DNA of 8,513 nt from Candidatus Elarobacter sp. (GTDB lineage: Bacteria > Vulcanimicrobiota > Vulcanimicrobiia > Vulcanimicrobiales > Vulcanimicrobiaceae), in contig JASLGJ010000416.1 of NCBI GenBank assembly GCA_030150085.1, positions 1 through 8,513 on the forward strand, given 5' to 3'. The translations under genes and the position numbers were made by a program. The notes under the pieces are model-generated. The model was not told the origin of the DNA. It worked only from the letters and a program-made list of their open reading frames with translations, and searched no databases. Below are positions 1-5,603 of this stretch, one piece after another. The first letter of the stretch is position 1; each line of letters opens with the position of its first letter.

Positions 1-696
1 CACCATGTGGACCGGGATGCGGATCGTGCGGGCCTGGTCGGCCAGCGCGCGGGTGATCGCCTGGCGGATCCACCACGTCGCGTAGGTCGAGAACTTGTAG
101 CCCTTGCGGTAGTCGAACTTCTCCACCGCGCGGATCAGGCCCAAGTTGCCTTCCTGGATCAGGTCGAGGAACAGCATGCCGCGCCCGACGTACTTCTTCG
201 CGATCGAGACGACCAGGCGCAGGTTCGCCTCGGTCAGCTTGCGCTTCGCGTCGTGGCCTTGGAACACGACCTGGCTGTCGGCGGTCCCGTTCTTGAGCAT
301 CTCCTTGTCGCCGGCCTCGATCGCCATCGCCAGGCGGCGCTCGTCGTCCATCGAGAGGAGCGGGACGCGCCCGATCTCCTTGAGGTACATCCGGACCGGG
401 TCGTCGAGGGCGAGACCGGCCGGCAGCGTCTCTTCCTGCTCGCGCTCCTCGCCGGCGGGCTTCTCTTCCTTGGCCTGCTCTTCGACGATCTCGATTCCGA
501 GCGAGGCGATCTCCTCGAGCAGGTCGTCCATGCGCTCGGGCGCGACGTCGTCGACGTTGTCGAAGACGGCGTTGATCTCTTCGTACGTCAGCGTGCCGCG
601 CTTCTTGCCGGTGGCGAGCAGCTTTTTGATCTGCTCCTCGAGCGACACGGGCGGCGCCTCGACGGTGGCTGCGGCGGATTTCTTGGTACGGGCCAT
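1..696 (-). CDS. rpoD: RNA polymerase primary sigma factor (sigma-70/SigA), N-terminal 232 residues, cut by window edge
   Basis: Primary sigma factor that directs core RNA polymerase to housekeeping promoters. The 232 visible residues run from the ATG at 694-696 to the window edge. Residues about 18-75 look like region 1.1 ([23 protein letters not shown]), followed by an acidic Glu-rich linker (about 72-92). Region 1.2 begins near residue 98 ([17 protein letters not shown]). Region 2 spans about 153-222, with the core-binding and -10-recognition signatures [26 protein letters not shown] and [12 protein letters not shown]. Region 3.0 starts at [10 protein letters not shown]. The presence of region 1.1 and the perfect region 2.4 argue for the primary sigma factor rather than an alternative one. 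A purine-rich ribosome binding site (AGGAGAGGGGGTGAG) precedes the ATG. About 14 residues (near 136-149) separate regions 1.2 and 2.1. It lies 67 bases downstream of the dnaG extended frame, the classical dnaG-rpoD order. No rpsU is seen in the window. Confidence 0.97.
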   Translation of the reverse strand, partial: MARTKKSAAATVEAPPVSLEEQIKKLLATGKKRGTLTYEEINAVFDNVDDVAPERMDDLLEEIASLGIEIVEEQAKEEKPAGEEREQEETLPAGLALDDPVRMYLKEIGRVPLLSMDDERRLAMAIEAGDKEMLKNGTADSQVVFQGHDAKRKLTEANLRLVVSIAKKYVGRGMLFLDLIQEGNLGLIRAVEKFDYRKGYKFSTYATWWIRQAITRALADQARTIRIPVHMV

Positions 697-739
697 GCTG
701 GTTCTCACCCCCTCTCCTGGAGTTGACGACGATTCGGCC

Positions 740-757
740 GGGAAGCCACGGCTCCCC
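740..757 (-). other. GC-rich inverted repeat between dnaG and rpoD
   Basis: On the minus strand GGGGAGCC and GGCTTCCC face each other across 2 bases, giving up to 8 pairs with one G-U. Realistically this is a shorter stem with a small loop. No T-run follows, so it is not a clear terminator. It could be an mRNA processing or partial-attenuation site between the two operon genes, or nothing. Confidence 0.3.
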
Positions 758-763
758 GTCGGG

Positions 764-880
764 TTATCCCTTGATTAGCTTTCGGAAAAGAGCGGCGTGC
801 TCGTCGCGCAGGTCGGCCGGGACCGGTTCGCCGGCCGCGAACAACCGGTCGATCCGTTCGCCGAGCTCGCGATAGCGGCG
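764..880 (-). other. Coding-like continuation of dnaG beyond an in-frame UAA
   Basis: The dnaG frame stops at TAA (plus 881-883), but the same frame then stays open for 38 more codons to a second TAA (764-766). The residues run RRYRELGERIDRLFAAGEPV, then [18 protein letters not shown]. Nearly all of the first 30 codons end in G or C, as in dnaG itself, and the charged, helix-like composition resembles the usual end of DnaG C-terminal domains. No ATG or GTG start and no ribosome binding site precede it, so it does not look like a separate gene. Changing only the third base of TAA to C would give an uninterrupted ...RDEEYRRYREL... helix. I read it as the displaced C-terminus of primase, separated by a nonsense change, a sequencing error or a readthrough stop. 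Confidence 0.6.
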
Positions 881-2533
881 TTACTCCTCGTCGCGCGCGA
901 AACCCGCGACGACGCCATCGAGCTTCGCACGGCGGTCGTACGAGCCGGCGAGCCGCACGAACCCGGAGACCGACGCGAGCGTTGCCGCCGCGTCATCGTC
1001 TCCTGCAAACACGGCCAGGACGTCCGACGGTTGCACGAGCGAGCCGGCATGCTCGCACAGGCCCTGCCAGAGCCGGCGCAGAGCCGGGTTCTCGAAGCGC
1101 TCGGGAAGGATGCGCTCGGCGTACTCCGCGACGAGCGAGGGCTCGTCCAGCGCGATCGCGAGCACCTCGCGCTCGAAGGTCGGCTTCTCGATCGCCCCCG
1201 GCGCGAGGTGGCGCGAGCCGTTCCGGTCGGCTCCGCGCGGCGCGAAGTGGAGCGGGTTGAGCAGCAGGCGAGCCTTGCGCAGGTCGTTCACGTCCAGCCC
1301 CAGCCGGCCCGCGGCGTAGACCCGCCAGCGGTCCTGCTCCTCGGGCGGGGCCAGGCGGCGAATCGTCTCCTCGGCCCAGCGGGCCAGCGCGCTGCCCGAG
1401 GCCCGGTCGCCGCGCCGCTCGATCTCGGCGTCGATCTTGACCTGCGTCGCGGCGACGGGCTTGGCGAGCAGGGCCCGGAACGCCTCGGGGCCGTTGCGGC
1501 GCACGAACTCGTCGGGGTCCTTGCCCTCGGGGATGCGCAGGGCCCAGGCGCTCACCCCTTCGGCCGCCAGCACCTCGATCGACTTGAGCGCGGCCTCGAC
1601 CCCGGCCGCGTCGGCGTCGTAGCAGAGCAGCGCTCGGCTCGCGACCTTGCGCACCTCGCGCGCCTGCTCGGGGGTGAAGGCCGTGCCCAGCGCGGCGACC
1701 GCGTTGGCGAAGCCGGCCTGGTGCAGCGCCACGCAGTCGAGGTAGCCCTCGACCACGATCAGCGTGTCCTCTTTCGCGGCGGCGCGGCGCGCCAGGTTGA
1801 GCGCGTAGAGGTAGCGGCCCTTGGTGTAGACGGGCGTCGTGGCGGTGTTGAGGTACTTGGGCTCGGCGTCGCCCAGCGCGCGCCCGCCGAAGGCGATCGT
1901 CTCGCCGGTCGTGGCGAAGGTCGGGATCATCAGCCGGCCGCGGTAGAAATCGTAGAACCCGCCGCGCTGGCTGGGCTTGAGCAGGCCCGCCTTCGCCGCC
2001 AGCCCGAGCTCGACGCCGCTGCGGCGCAGCTCGCCGACCAGGCCGTCCCAGGCGTCGGGCGCGTAGCCCAGCGCGAAGCGCTCGATCGTCTCGCGCGCGA
2101 TGCCGCGCCGCTCGCAGTACGCGCGCGCCTGCGCGCCCTCGCGCTCGTCGAGCAGCATGCGCGCGAACCAGGCCCGCGCGACGTCGTTGGCGTGGTAGAT
2201 CGCCTCTTTCTCGCTGCGCGCGCGCGCGGCGCGCGGGTCTTCTTCCTCCACCACGACGCCGACGCGCTTGGCCAGCAGGCGCAGCGCGTCGGGGAAGGTC
2301 AGGTTCTCGTGCTTCTGCACGAAGGTGAACACGTCGCCCTTGGCGTCGCAGCCGAAGCACTTGTAGAACCCCTTGTCGGGGTGGACGTGGAACGAGGGCG
2401 AGTTCTCGCCGTGGAACGGGCACAGCCCGACCAGGTCGTTGCCGCGCTTGCGCAGGCTGACGTAGGCCCCGATGACTTCGCCGATGTCGGTGCGCGCGGC
2501 GATCTCCCGCTTCACACCATCGTCGATCCGCAC
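881..2533 (-). CDS. dnaG: DNA primase DnaG
   Basis: Synthesises RNA primers for Okazaki fragments and works with the replicative helicase DnaB. Numbered from the GTG at 2531-2533 (550 residues), the zinc-binding domain has C38-P-F-H41 and C59-F-G-C62. The polymerase core carries the basic motif KYLNTATTPVYTKGRYLY (about 226-243). The TOPRIM fold follows, with E262 in VVEGYLD and D306/D308 in the YDADAAG motif. A C-terminal helicase-binding region ends early at UAA; see the separate continuation entry. The GTG at 2533 places RTDI at residues 14-17, as in most primases, but it has no good ribosome binding site and lies right against a palindrome. An in-frame GTG at 2561-2563 is the alternative. 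An ATG at 2629 would add a non-homologous tail and overlap the divergent gene. Full-length primases are usually about 580-640 residues, so 550 is short and 589 with the continuation is normal. Confidence 0.95.
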   Translation of the reverse strand: MRIDDGVKREIAARTDIGEVIGAYVSLRKRGNDLVGLCPFHGENSPSFHVHPDKGFYKCFGCDAKGDVFTFVQKHENLTFPDALRLLAKRVGVVVEEEDPRAARARSEKEAIYHANDVARAWFARMLLDEREGAQARAYCERRGIARETIERFALGYAPDAWDGLVGELRRSGVELGLAAKAGLLKPSQRGGFYDFYRGRLMIPTFATTGETIAFGGRALGDAEPKYLNTATTPVYTKGRYLYALNLARRAAAKEDTLIVVEGYLDCVALHQAGFANAVAALGTAFTPEQAREVRKVASRALLCYDADAAGVEAALKSIEVLAAEGVSAWALRIPEGKDPDEFVRRNGPEAFRALLAKPVAATQVKIDAEIERRGDRASGSALARWAEETIRRLAPPEEQDRWRVYAAGRLGLDVNDLRKARLLLNPLHFAPRGADRNGSRHLAPGAIEKPTFEREVLAIALDEPSLVAEYAERILPERFENPALRRLWQGLCEHAGSLVQPSDVLAVFAGDDDAAATLASVSGFVRLAGSYDRRAKLDGVVAGFARDEE

Positions 2534-2534
2534 A

Positions 2535-2548
2535 GGAACATATGTTCG
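2535..2548. promoter_or_regulatory. LexA/SOS-box-like palindrome between dnaG and the HD gene
   Basis: Read on the minus strand the site is CGAACATATGTTCC. It contains the perfect 12-base palindrome GAACATATGTTC (2536-2547) and fits the Bacillus DinR/LexA consensus CGAACRNRYGTTYC at every position. It begins one base upstream of the proposed dnaG GTG and 65 bases upstream of the divergent HD-gene GTG, so it could control either or both. The TATGTT within it could also form part of a -10 element. Identity rests on the motif alone, since no lexA gene is in the window. Confidence 0.5.
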
Positions 2549-2612
2549 GGTTCGAAGGCGCACCGCCCTGGCGCAGGGTAGTGGAGGCGCGGCGTGGCAC
2601 GGCGACCAGGCG

Positions 2613-3839
2613 GTGAAAGCCAAACGCATCTACGATCCGATCCACCGCTTCATCGAGCTGAGCGCGGGCGAGGTGGAACTGCTCTCGGCCCCGGAGGTGC
2701 AGCGCCTGCGCCGGCTGCGCCAGCTGGGCTTGGCGTACCTGGCCTTTCCCTCCGCGGAGCACTCGCGCTTCTCGCACGCGCTGGGCGCGCTGGCGCTGGG
2801 CACGCGGGTCTTCGACGCGCTGGTGCTGCACTCGCCCGAGGCCTTCGGCTCGGCGCGCGAGATCGCCGCGCAGCGCGCGCTGCTGCGCGCCAGCCTGCTC
2901 GTGCACGACCTCGGCCACGGCCCCTTCTCGCACGCCTGCGAGGCGGTGCTCGGGGTGCGCCACGAGGCCCGCACGCGCGCGATCCTGAGCCGGCCCGCGC
3001 TGCGCGCCACGCTCGCCGCGCTGGAGGTCGATCCCGACGCGGTGCTGGGGCTGATCGTCGGCGCGCCCGAGGCGGACCCCGTGCTGCGCGAGCTGGTCAG
3101 CGGGCCCAACCTCGACGCCGACCGGATGGACTACCTGCTGCGCGACGCGTACTTCACCGGCGTCGCGGTCGGCAACTACGACGCCGAGCAGCTCGTCGCG
3201 TCGCTGCGCGTGCTCGACTGGGGCGGGCGGCGCGAGCTGGGCGTGGACGGGCGCGGCACGGTGGCGCTGGAGTCGTTCGTGCTGGCGCGCTACATGATGT
3301 TCGCGACGGTCTATTTCCACCACACCACGCGGGCCTTCGAGCGCGTGCTGCGCGAGGTGCTCGAGCGGCTCTGGCCCGACCCGCGCGCGCTCGACGAGGT
3401 CGAGGAGTTCCTGGACTGGGACGACTTCCGGGTGCTCGACGCGATCCGCGCGCTCGCGGGCGAGGACGTGCGCGCGCTGCGCGAGCGGCGCACGCTCTAC
3501 GGCTTGGCGGCGGAGTTCAACGCCGAGCACGACCTGAGCACGTTCGCGGCCTGCGAGGCCGCGCTGCGCGGGCGCTGGGGCGGCGCGGTGTGGAGCGACT
3601 CGCAGGAACAGCTGCTGCACCGCTTGCCGCTGGGCACGGCGGGCGGCGTGCCGACGGTGCGGGTGCGCCTGATGGGCCGCGTCGTCGACGCGCGCGACGC
3701 CTCCGACCTGATCGCCAAGCTGTCGGGCAAGGCCTACTGGCGCAAACTGTTCGTGCGCGCCGGCACGGCCTCGGTCGACGAGGCCCGAGCGCTGTGCGCC
3801 GACATCATCGCGACCGGCGGTCAGCCCCGGCTGTTCTGA
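2613..3839 (+). CDS. HD-domain phosphohydrolase (COG1078, SAMHD1/dGTPase-like)
   Basis: A 408-residue member of the HD superfamily, related to bacterial YwfO/YdhJ-type and SAMHD1-like nucleotide triphosphohydrolases. Relatives hydrolyse dNTPs to deoxynucleosides plus triphosphate. The substrate here is inferred, not shown. Metal-binding residues are all present: H55 in EHSRFSHALG, H98-D99 in LLVHDLGHGPFSH, and D170 in the LDADRMDYLLRD motif. The N-terminal signature RIYDPIHRFIEL and QRLRRLRQLGLAYLAFP are also typical of the family. The GTG at 2613 is chosen because the conserved RIYDPIH starts at residue 5. The ribosome binding site is poor (CCAGG close to the start), and upstream in-frame sequence shows no family similarity. 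It is divergent from dnaG across about 80 bases that hold an SOS-box-like palindrome, which would suit a dNTP-pool enzyme. Its 3' end overlaps the convergent gene by 19 bases. Confidence 0.93.
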   Translation: MKAKRIYDPIHRFIELSAGEVELLSAPEVQRLRRLRQLGLAYLAFPSAEHSRFSHALGALALGTRVFDALVLHSPEAFGSAREIAAQRALLRASLLVHDLGHGPFSHACEAVLGVRHEARTRAILSRPALRATLAALEVDPDAVLGLIVGAPEADPVLRELVSGPNLDADRMDYLLRDAYFTGVAVGNYDAEQLVASLRVLDWGGRRELGVDGRGTVALESFVLARYMMFATVYFHHTTRAFERVLREVLERLWPDPRALDEVEEFLDWDDFRVLDAIRALAGEDVRALRERRTLYGLAAEFNAEHDLSTFAACEAALRGRWGGAVWSDSQEQLLHRLPLGTAGGVPTVRVRLMGRVVDARDASDLIAKLSGKAYWRKLFVRAGTASVDEARALCADIIATGGQPRLF

Positions 3840-4063
3840 GCGCCGAGCAGCGCGTCGGCGACGTCCTCGGCCCGCGCCCCGGGCGGCACCACCAGCACCC
3901 GCGTCCCGTCCGCCCCGCCGGCCGCGACGGTGGTCGCGCGCTTGGGACAGACGTCCAGGCACGAGCTGGCGACGACCCGCACGTCGCGCCGGCCGCGCGC
4001 TTTGAGGACCTGCTTGAGTGCCTTGCGCAGCGCCTTGGGCTCGCCCGCGCACTCCTTGCACAC
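3821..4063 (-). CDS. Thioredoxin-like [2Fe-2S] ferredoxin-type small protein, start uncertain
   Basis: At least 80 residues. Numbered from GTG 4063, four cysteines occur as C2-K-E-C5 and C35-L-D-V-C39-P. An amphipathic helix (LRKALKQVLKARG) and DVRVVASSCLDVC lie between and around them, and RVLVVPPG and EDVADALL follow. This matches the layout of thioredoxin-fold (2Fe-2S) ferredoxins, although the first cysteine pair is spaced CX2C rather than the more usual CX12C. The reading frame continues upstream as ARVRYAILLAV, exactly the first beta strand expected, but no ATG, GTG or TTG occurs there. The only normal start (GTG 4061-4063) would delete that strand. A CTG at 4109-4111, overlapping the stop of the upstream metallothionein-like gene, is a candidate start (96 residues). 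Electron transfer or metal sensing is an inference from the fold. The stop lies inside the end of the HD gene. Confidence 0.72.
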   Translation of the reverse strand: MCKECAGEPKALRKALKQVLKARGRRDVRVVASSCLDVCPKRATTVAAGGADGTRVLVVPPGARAEDVADALLGAQNSRG

Positions 4064-4107
4064 CGCGAGCAGGATGGCGTAGCGAACCCGGGCCGGGGTG
4101 ACGGTGC

Positions 4108-4347
4108 TCAGCTCAGCCCGCGTTCTGCCGTCCCGGTCGCGCGGCTCCGGTTGGCGGTGCAGGTCTCGTGCGCGCAGCCGCAGGTCACGCTAGGGGCGGC
4201 CGCGCCGCGCTCGACGTCGGCCGCCTCCACCGTGTGGGCCGAGCACCACTCCGAGCACGGCCCCGCGCTGACCAGGTCGTTGCAGCCGCAGGACGTGTTC
4301 AGGCACTGGTGCGCGGGCGCGGGCGGCGGATCGATGGAAGCGCTCAT
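4108..4347 (-). CDS. Small Cys/His-rich protein resembling bacterial metallothionein
   Basis: A 79-residue soluble protein with eight cysteines (15, 20, 22, 31, 35, 56, 58, 63) and histidines at 13, 38 and 60. The pattern C-L-N-T-S-C-G-C, then GPCSEWCSAH, then TCGCAHETC parallels the SmtA/BmtA-type bacterial metallothionein layout: a CxC cluster, a central CxxxCxxH zinc-finger-like element and a terminal C-x-C-x-H-x(2)-C. Family members bind zinc, cadmium or copper in clusters. The metal bound here cannot be read from sequence. The spacing between the central and last clusters (residues 39-55) is longer than in SmtA. The start ATG at 4345-4347 has AAGGA very close upstream. It is the first gene of a minus-strand pair with the [2Fe-2S] protein, whose frame begins around this gene's stop, and it is divergent from the glutathione transferase gene. 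Another kind of small zinc-ribbon protein is possible. Confidence 0.7.
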   Translation of the reverse strand: MSASIDPPPAPAHQCLNTSCGCNDLVSAGPCSEWCSAHTVEAADVERGAAAPSVTCGCAHETCTANRSRATGTAERGLS

Positions 4348-4467
4348 GTCCTTGGGCGGTACCCCGCTCCGCCGGCTTCAAACCGCCGCCGCTCCACGGA
4401 TTTTTCCACACCGTCCACCGCCGCGCCGGGCGGCAACCCCTGCCGCCGCCGGCCGGTCACGAGCGGC

Positions 4468-5418
4468 ATGACGGTCAGCGCGCAGTTTCCCGCCGAGCAC
4501 GCCGACGGCGCGTTCGTGCGCCAGGGCGACGCCTTCCGGGGCTGGGTCTCGGCCGACGGCAGCAGCGGCTTCCCGGCGGTCGCGGGCCGCTACCACCTCT
4601 ACGTGTCGCTGGCCTGCCCGTGGGCCCACCGCACGATCATCGTGCGCGCGCTCAACCGCTTGGAGGACGCGGTCGGCATGACGGTCGTCGACCCGATCCG
4701 CGACGAGCTGGGCTGGGCCTTCCGCCCGGTGCGCGGCGCGTCGGCCGACCCCGTGAACGGCTTCGCCTACCTGGCCGAGGCGTACCGCGCGACCGACCCG
4801 CGCTACCACGGGCGCGTCACCGTGCCGGTGCTGTGGGACACCCAGACCAAACGCATCGTCAGCAACTCCGACGACGACATCATGCGCATGTTCGAGACCG
4901 AGTTCGACGCGCTCGGCGCGCGCACGCTGGACTTCTACCCGCTCGCGCTGCGGGCGGAGATCGACGCGCTCAACGAGCGCGTCTACGAGACGGTCAACGA
5001 CGGCGTGTACCGGGCCGGCTTCGCGACCACGCAAGCCGCGTACGAGGCCGCGGTGCGGCCGCTGTTCGCCGCGCTCGACGAGCTCGACGCGCGCTTGGCC
5101 GCGCGGCGCTATCTGTTCGGCGCTGCGCCGGTCGAGACGGACTGGCGCTTGTTCGTGACGCTGGTCCGCTTCGACGCCGTCTACAACGGCCATTTCAAGT
5201 GCAACCTGCGCCGCATCGCCGACTATGCGAACCTGTCGGGCTACCTGCGCGACCTCTACCAGGTGCCGGGCGTCGCGGCGACGGTGGATTTCGATCACAT
5301 CAAGCGCCACTACTACGTCACGCACGACGAGATCAACCCGACCCGGATCGTGCCGCTGGGCCCGCTCCAGGACCTGGGCGCCCCGCACGGGCGGGAGAAT
5401 GTCGGGTACCGTTCTTGA
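4468..5418 (+). CDS. Glutathionyl-hydroquinone reductase (Xi-class glutathione S-transferase, YqjG/ECM4 family)
   Basis: A 316-residue cytosolic thiol-dependent reductase. Known family members remove glutathione from glutathionyl-hydroquinones, using an active-site cysteine and a second glutathione. The thioredoxin-like N-terminal domain contains the signature LACPWAHRT with the catalytic Cys at residue 50. The helical C-terminal domain carries family-typical stretches: DFYPLALRAEIDALNERVYETVNDGVYRAGFA (about 150-181), LDELDARLAARRYLFG, TDWRLFVTLVRFDAVYNGHFKCN, and the end motif HIKRHYYVTHDEINPTRIVPLGP. Length and architecture are complete. The ATG at 4468 begins the conserved N-terminus and follows a weak GAGCGG. 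It implies that the host makes glutathione or a similar thiol, which is not shown here. A TTGACG promoter element for the next gene overlaps its stop codon. Confidence 0.93.
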   Translation: MTVSAQFPAEHADGAFVRQGDAFRGWVSADGSSGFPAVAGRYHLYVSLACPWAHRTIIVRALNRLEDAVGMTVVDPIRDELGWAFRPVRGASADPVNGFAYLAEAYRATDPRYHGRVTVPVLWDTQTKRIVSNSDDDIMRMFETEFDALGARTLDFYPLALRAEIDALNERVYETVNDGVYRAGFATTQAAYEAAVRPLFAALDELDARLAARRYLFGAAPVETDWRLFVTLVRFDAVYNGHFKCNLRRIADYANLSGYLRDLYQVPGVAATVDFDHIKRHYYVTHDEINPTRIVPLGPLQDLGAPHGRENVGYRS

Positions 5419-5444
5419 CGGCGGGTCGCCGGGCGTGGTAAGAC
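5415..5444 (+). promoter_or_regulatory. Candidate sigma-70 promoter for the aromatic leader transcript
   Basis: TTGACG (5415-5420) matches five of six -35 bases and overlaps the TGA stop of the preceding gene. An 18-base spacer leads to TAAGAC (5439-5444), a weak -10 matching three of six bases. Transcription would begin near 5450-5453, at or just before the leader ATG, so the leader mRNA could be nearly leaderless. This would fit the absence of a clear ribosome binding site. It is a motif match only. Confidence 0.4.
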
Positions 5445-5452
5445 CGTCGCAC

Positions 5453-5518
5453 ATGAGCGCCGTTACGTCCCGGTCCTACTGGTATTCGTACGCCCGCACG
5501 AGCGTGCCGGCGCGGTAG
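5453..5518 (+). CDS. Tyr/Trp-rich leader peptide of the prephenate dehydratase-DAHP synthase gene
   Basis: A 21-codon ORF from ATG 5453 to TAG 5516-5518, encoding MSAVTSRSYWYSYARTSVPA plus a final Arg. Residues 9-13 are Tyr-Trp-Tyr-Ser-Tyr, so four aromatic codons (three Tyr, one Trp, no Phe) fall within 15 bases. The ORF lies 85 bases upstream of an aromatic amino acid biosynthesis gene, with competing RNA hairpins between them. This is the layout of a ribosome-mediated attenuation leader, in which stalling at tyrosine or tryptophan codons reports low charged tRNA. An in-frame GTG at 5435 is an alternative start. The Shine-Dalgarno sequence is poor, and the candidate promoter would make the message almost leaderless. 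The ORF is short and could arise by chance, but the combination of composition, position and downstream pairings is hard to dismiss. Confidence 0.72.
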   Translation: MSAVTSRSYWYSYARTSVPAR

Positions 5519-5561
5519 GCCTTTGCCGTAACGAGTCCCCCAGGACTCCAACGCAAGAGCC
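5518..5561 (+). promoter_or_regulatory. Candidate antiterminator of the aromatic attenuator
   Basis: GGCCTTTGC (5518-5526), starting at the last base of the leader stop codon, can pair with GCAAGAGCC (5553-5561), the 5' arm of the downstream hairpin. Eight of nine positions pair (one G-U, one C-A mismatch), enclosing a perfect 6-bp hairpin GAGTCC/GGACTC (5533-5538 and 5543-5548). It is mutually exclusive with the terminator-like hairpin. In addition CGTTACG (5461-5467, inside the leader ORF) is perfectly complementary to CGTAACG (5527-5533) and could act as the anti-antiterminator. Pairings were found by eye, and energies were not computed. Confidence 0.5.
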
Positions 5562-5587
5562 CCTCGCCGACGCGAGGGGCTCTTGCG
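5552..5587 (+). terminator. 15-bp terminator-like hairpin upstream of the fused aromatic gene
   Basis: CGCAAGAGCCCCTCG (5552-5566) and its exact reverse complement (5573-5587) enclose the six-base loop CCGACG. The stem is long, perfect and GC-rich. The 3' flank is CTTCCCGG, so there is no proper T-run, and efficient intrinsic termination is not certain. It ends 6 bases before the ribosome binding site GGAGAG (5594-5599) of the fused gene. It is the expected terminator arm of the attenuator. Confidence 0.65.
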
Positions 5588-5603
5588 CTTCCCGGAGAGC
5601 ACG

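Noticed and set aside
7..726. Plus-strand open frame opposite rpoD
   Set aside because: Antisense to an unmistakable sigma factor. The translation shows no recognisable motif.
775..1050. Separate small minus-strand gene downstream of dnaG in another frame
   Set aside because: It is Ser/Arg-rich shadow sequence. The dnaG frame itself gives the coding-like continuation through this stretch.
2551..2556. TTCGAA palindrome next to the SOS-like box as a second operator
   Set aside because: A six-base palindrome is too short to call. It may only be a chance half-site repeat of GTTCG.
993..4061. Very long minus-strand open frame (1022 codons) antisense and frame-shifted to dnaG and the HD gene
   Set aside because: It is Arg/Ala/Gly-rich low-complexity shadow translation typical of GC-rich DNA. 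It overlaps two genes with complete catalytic motifs and has no domain of its own.
5431..5452. T-box-like sequence (GGGCGTGGTAAGACCG resembles AGGGTGGTACCGCG)
   Set aside because: It lies upstream of the leader ORF rather than in an antiterminator bulge, needs several insertions to match, and there is no room for a specifier Stem I after the previous gene.
5453..5603. tRNA gene or riboswitch in the gap before the aromatic gene
   Set aside because: No cloverleaf or TPsiC-type sequence (GGTTCRA) is present, and the stems are explained better as leader-ORF attenuation pairings.
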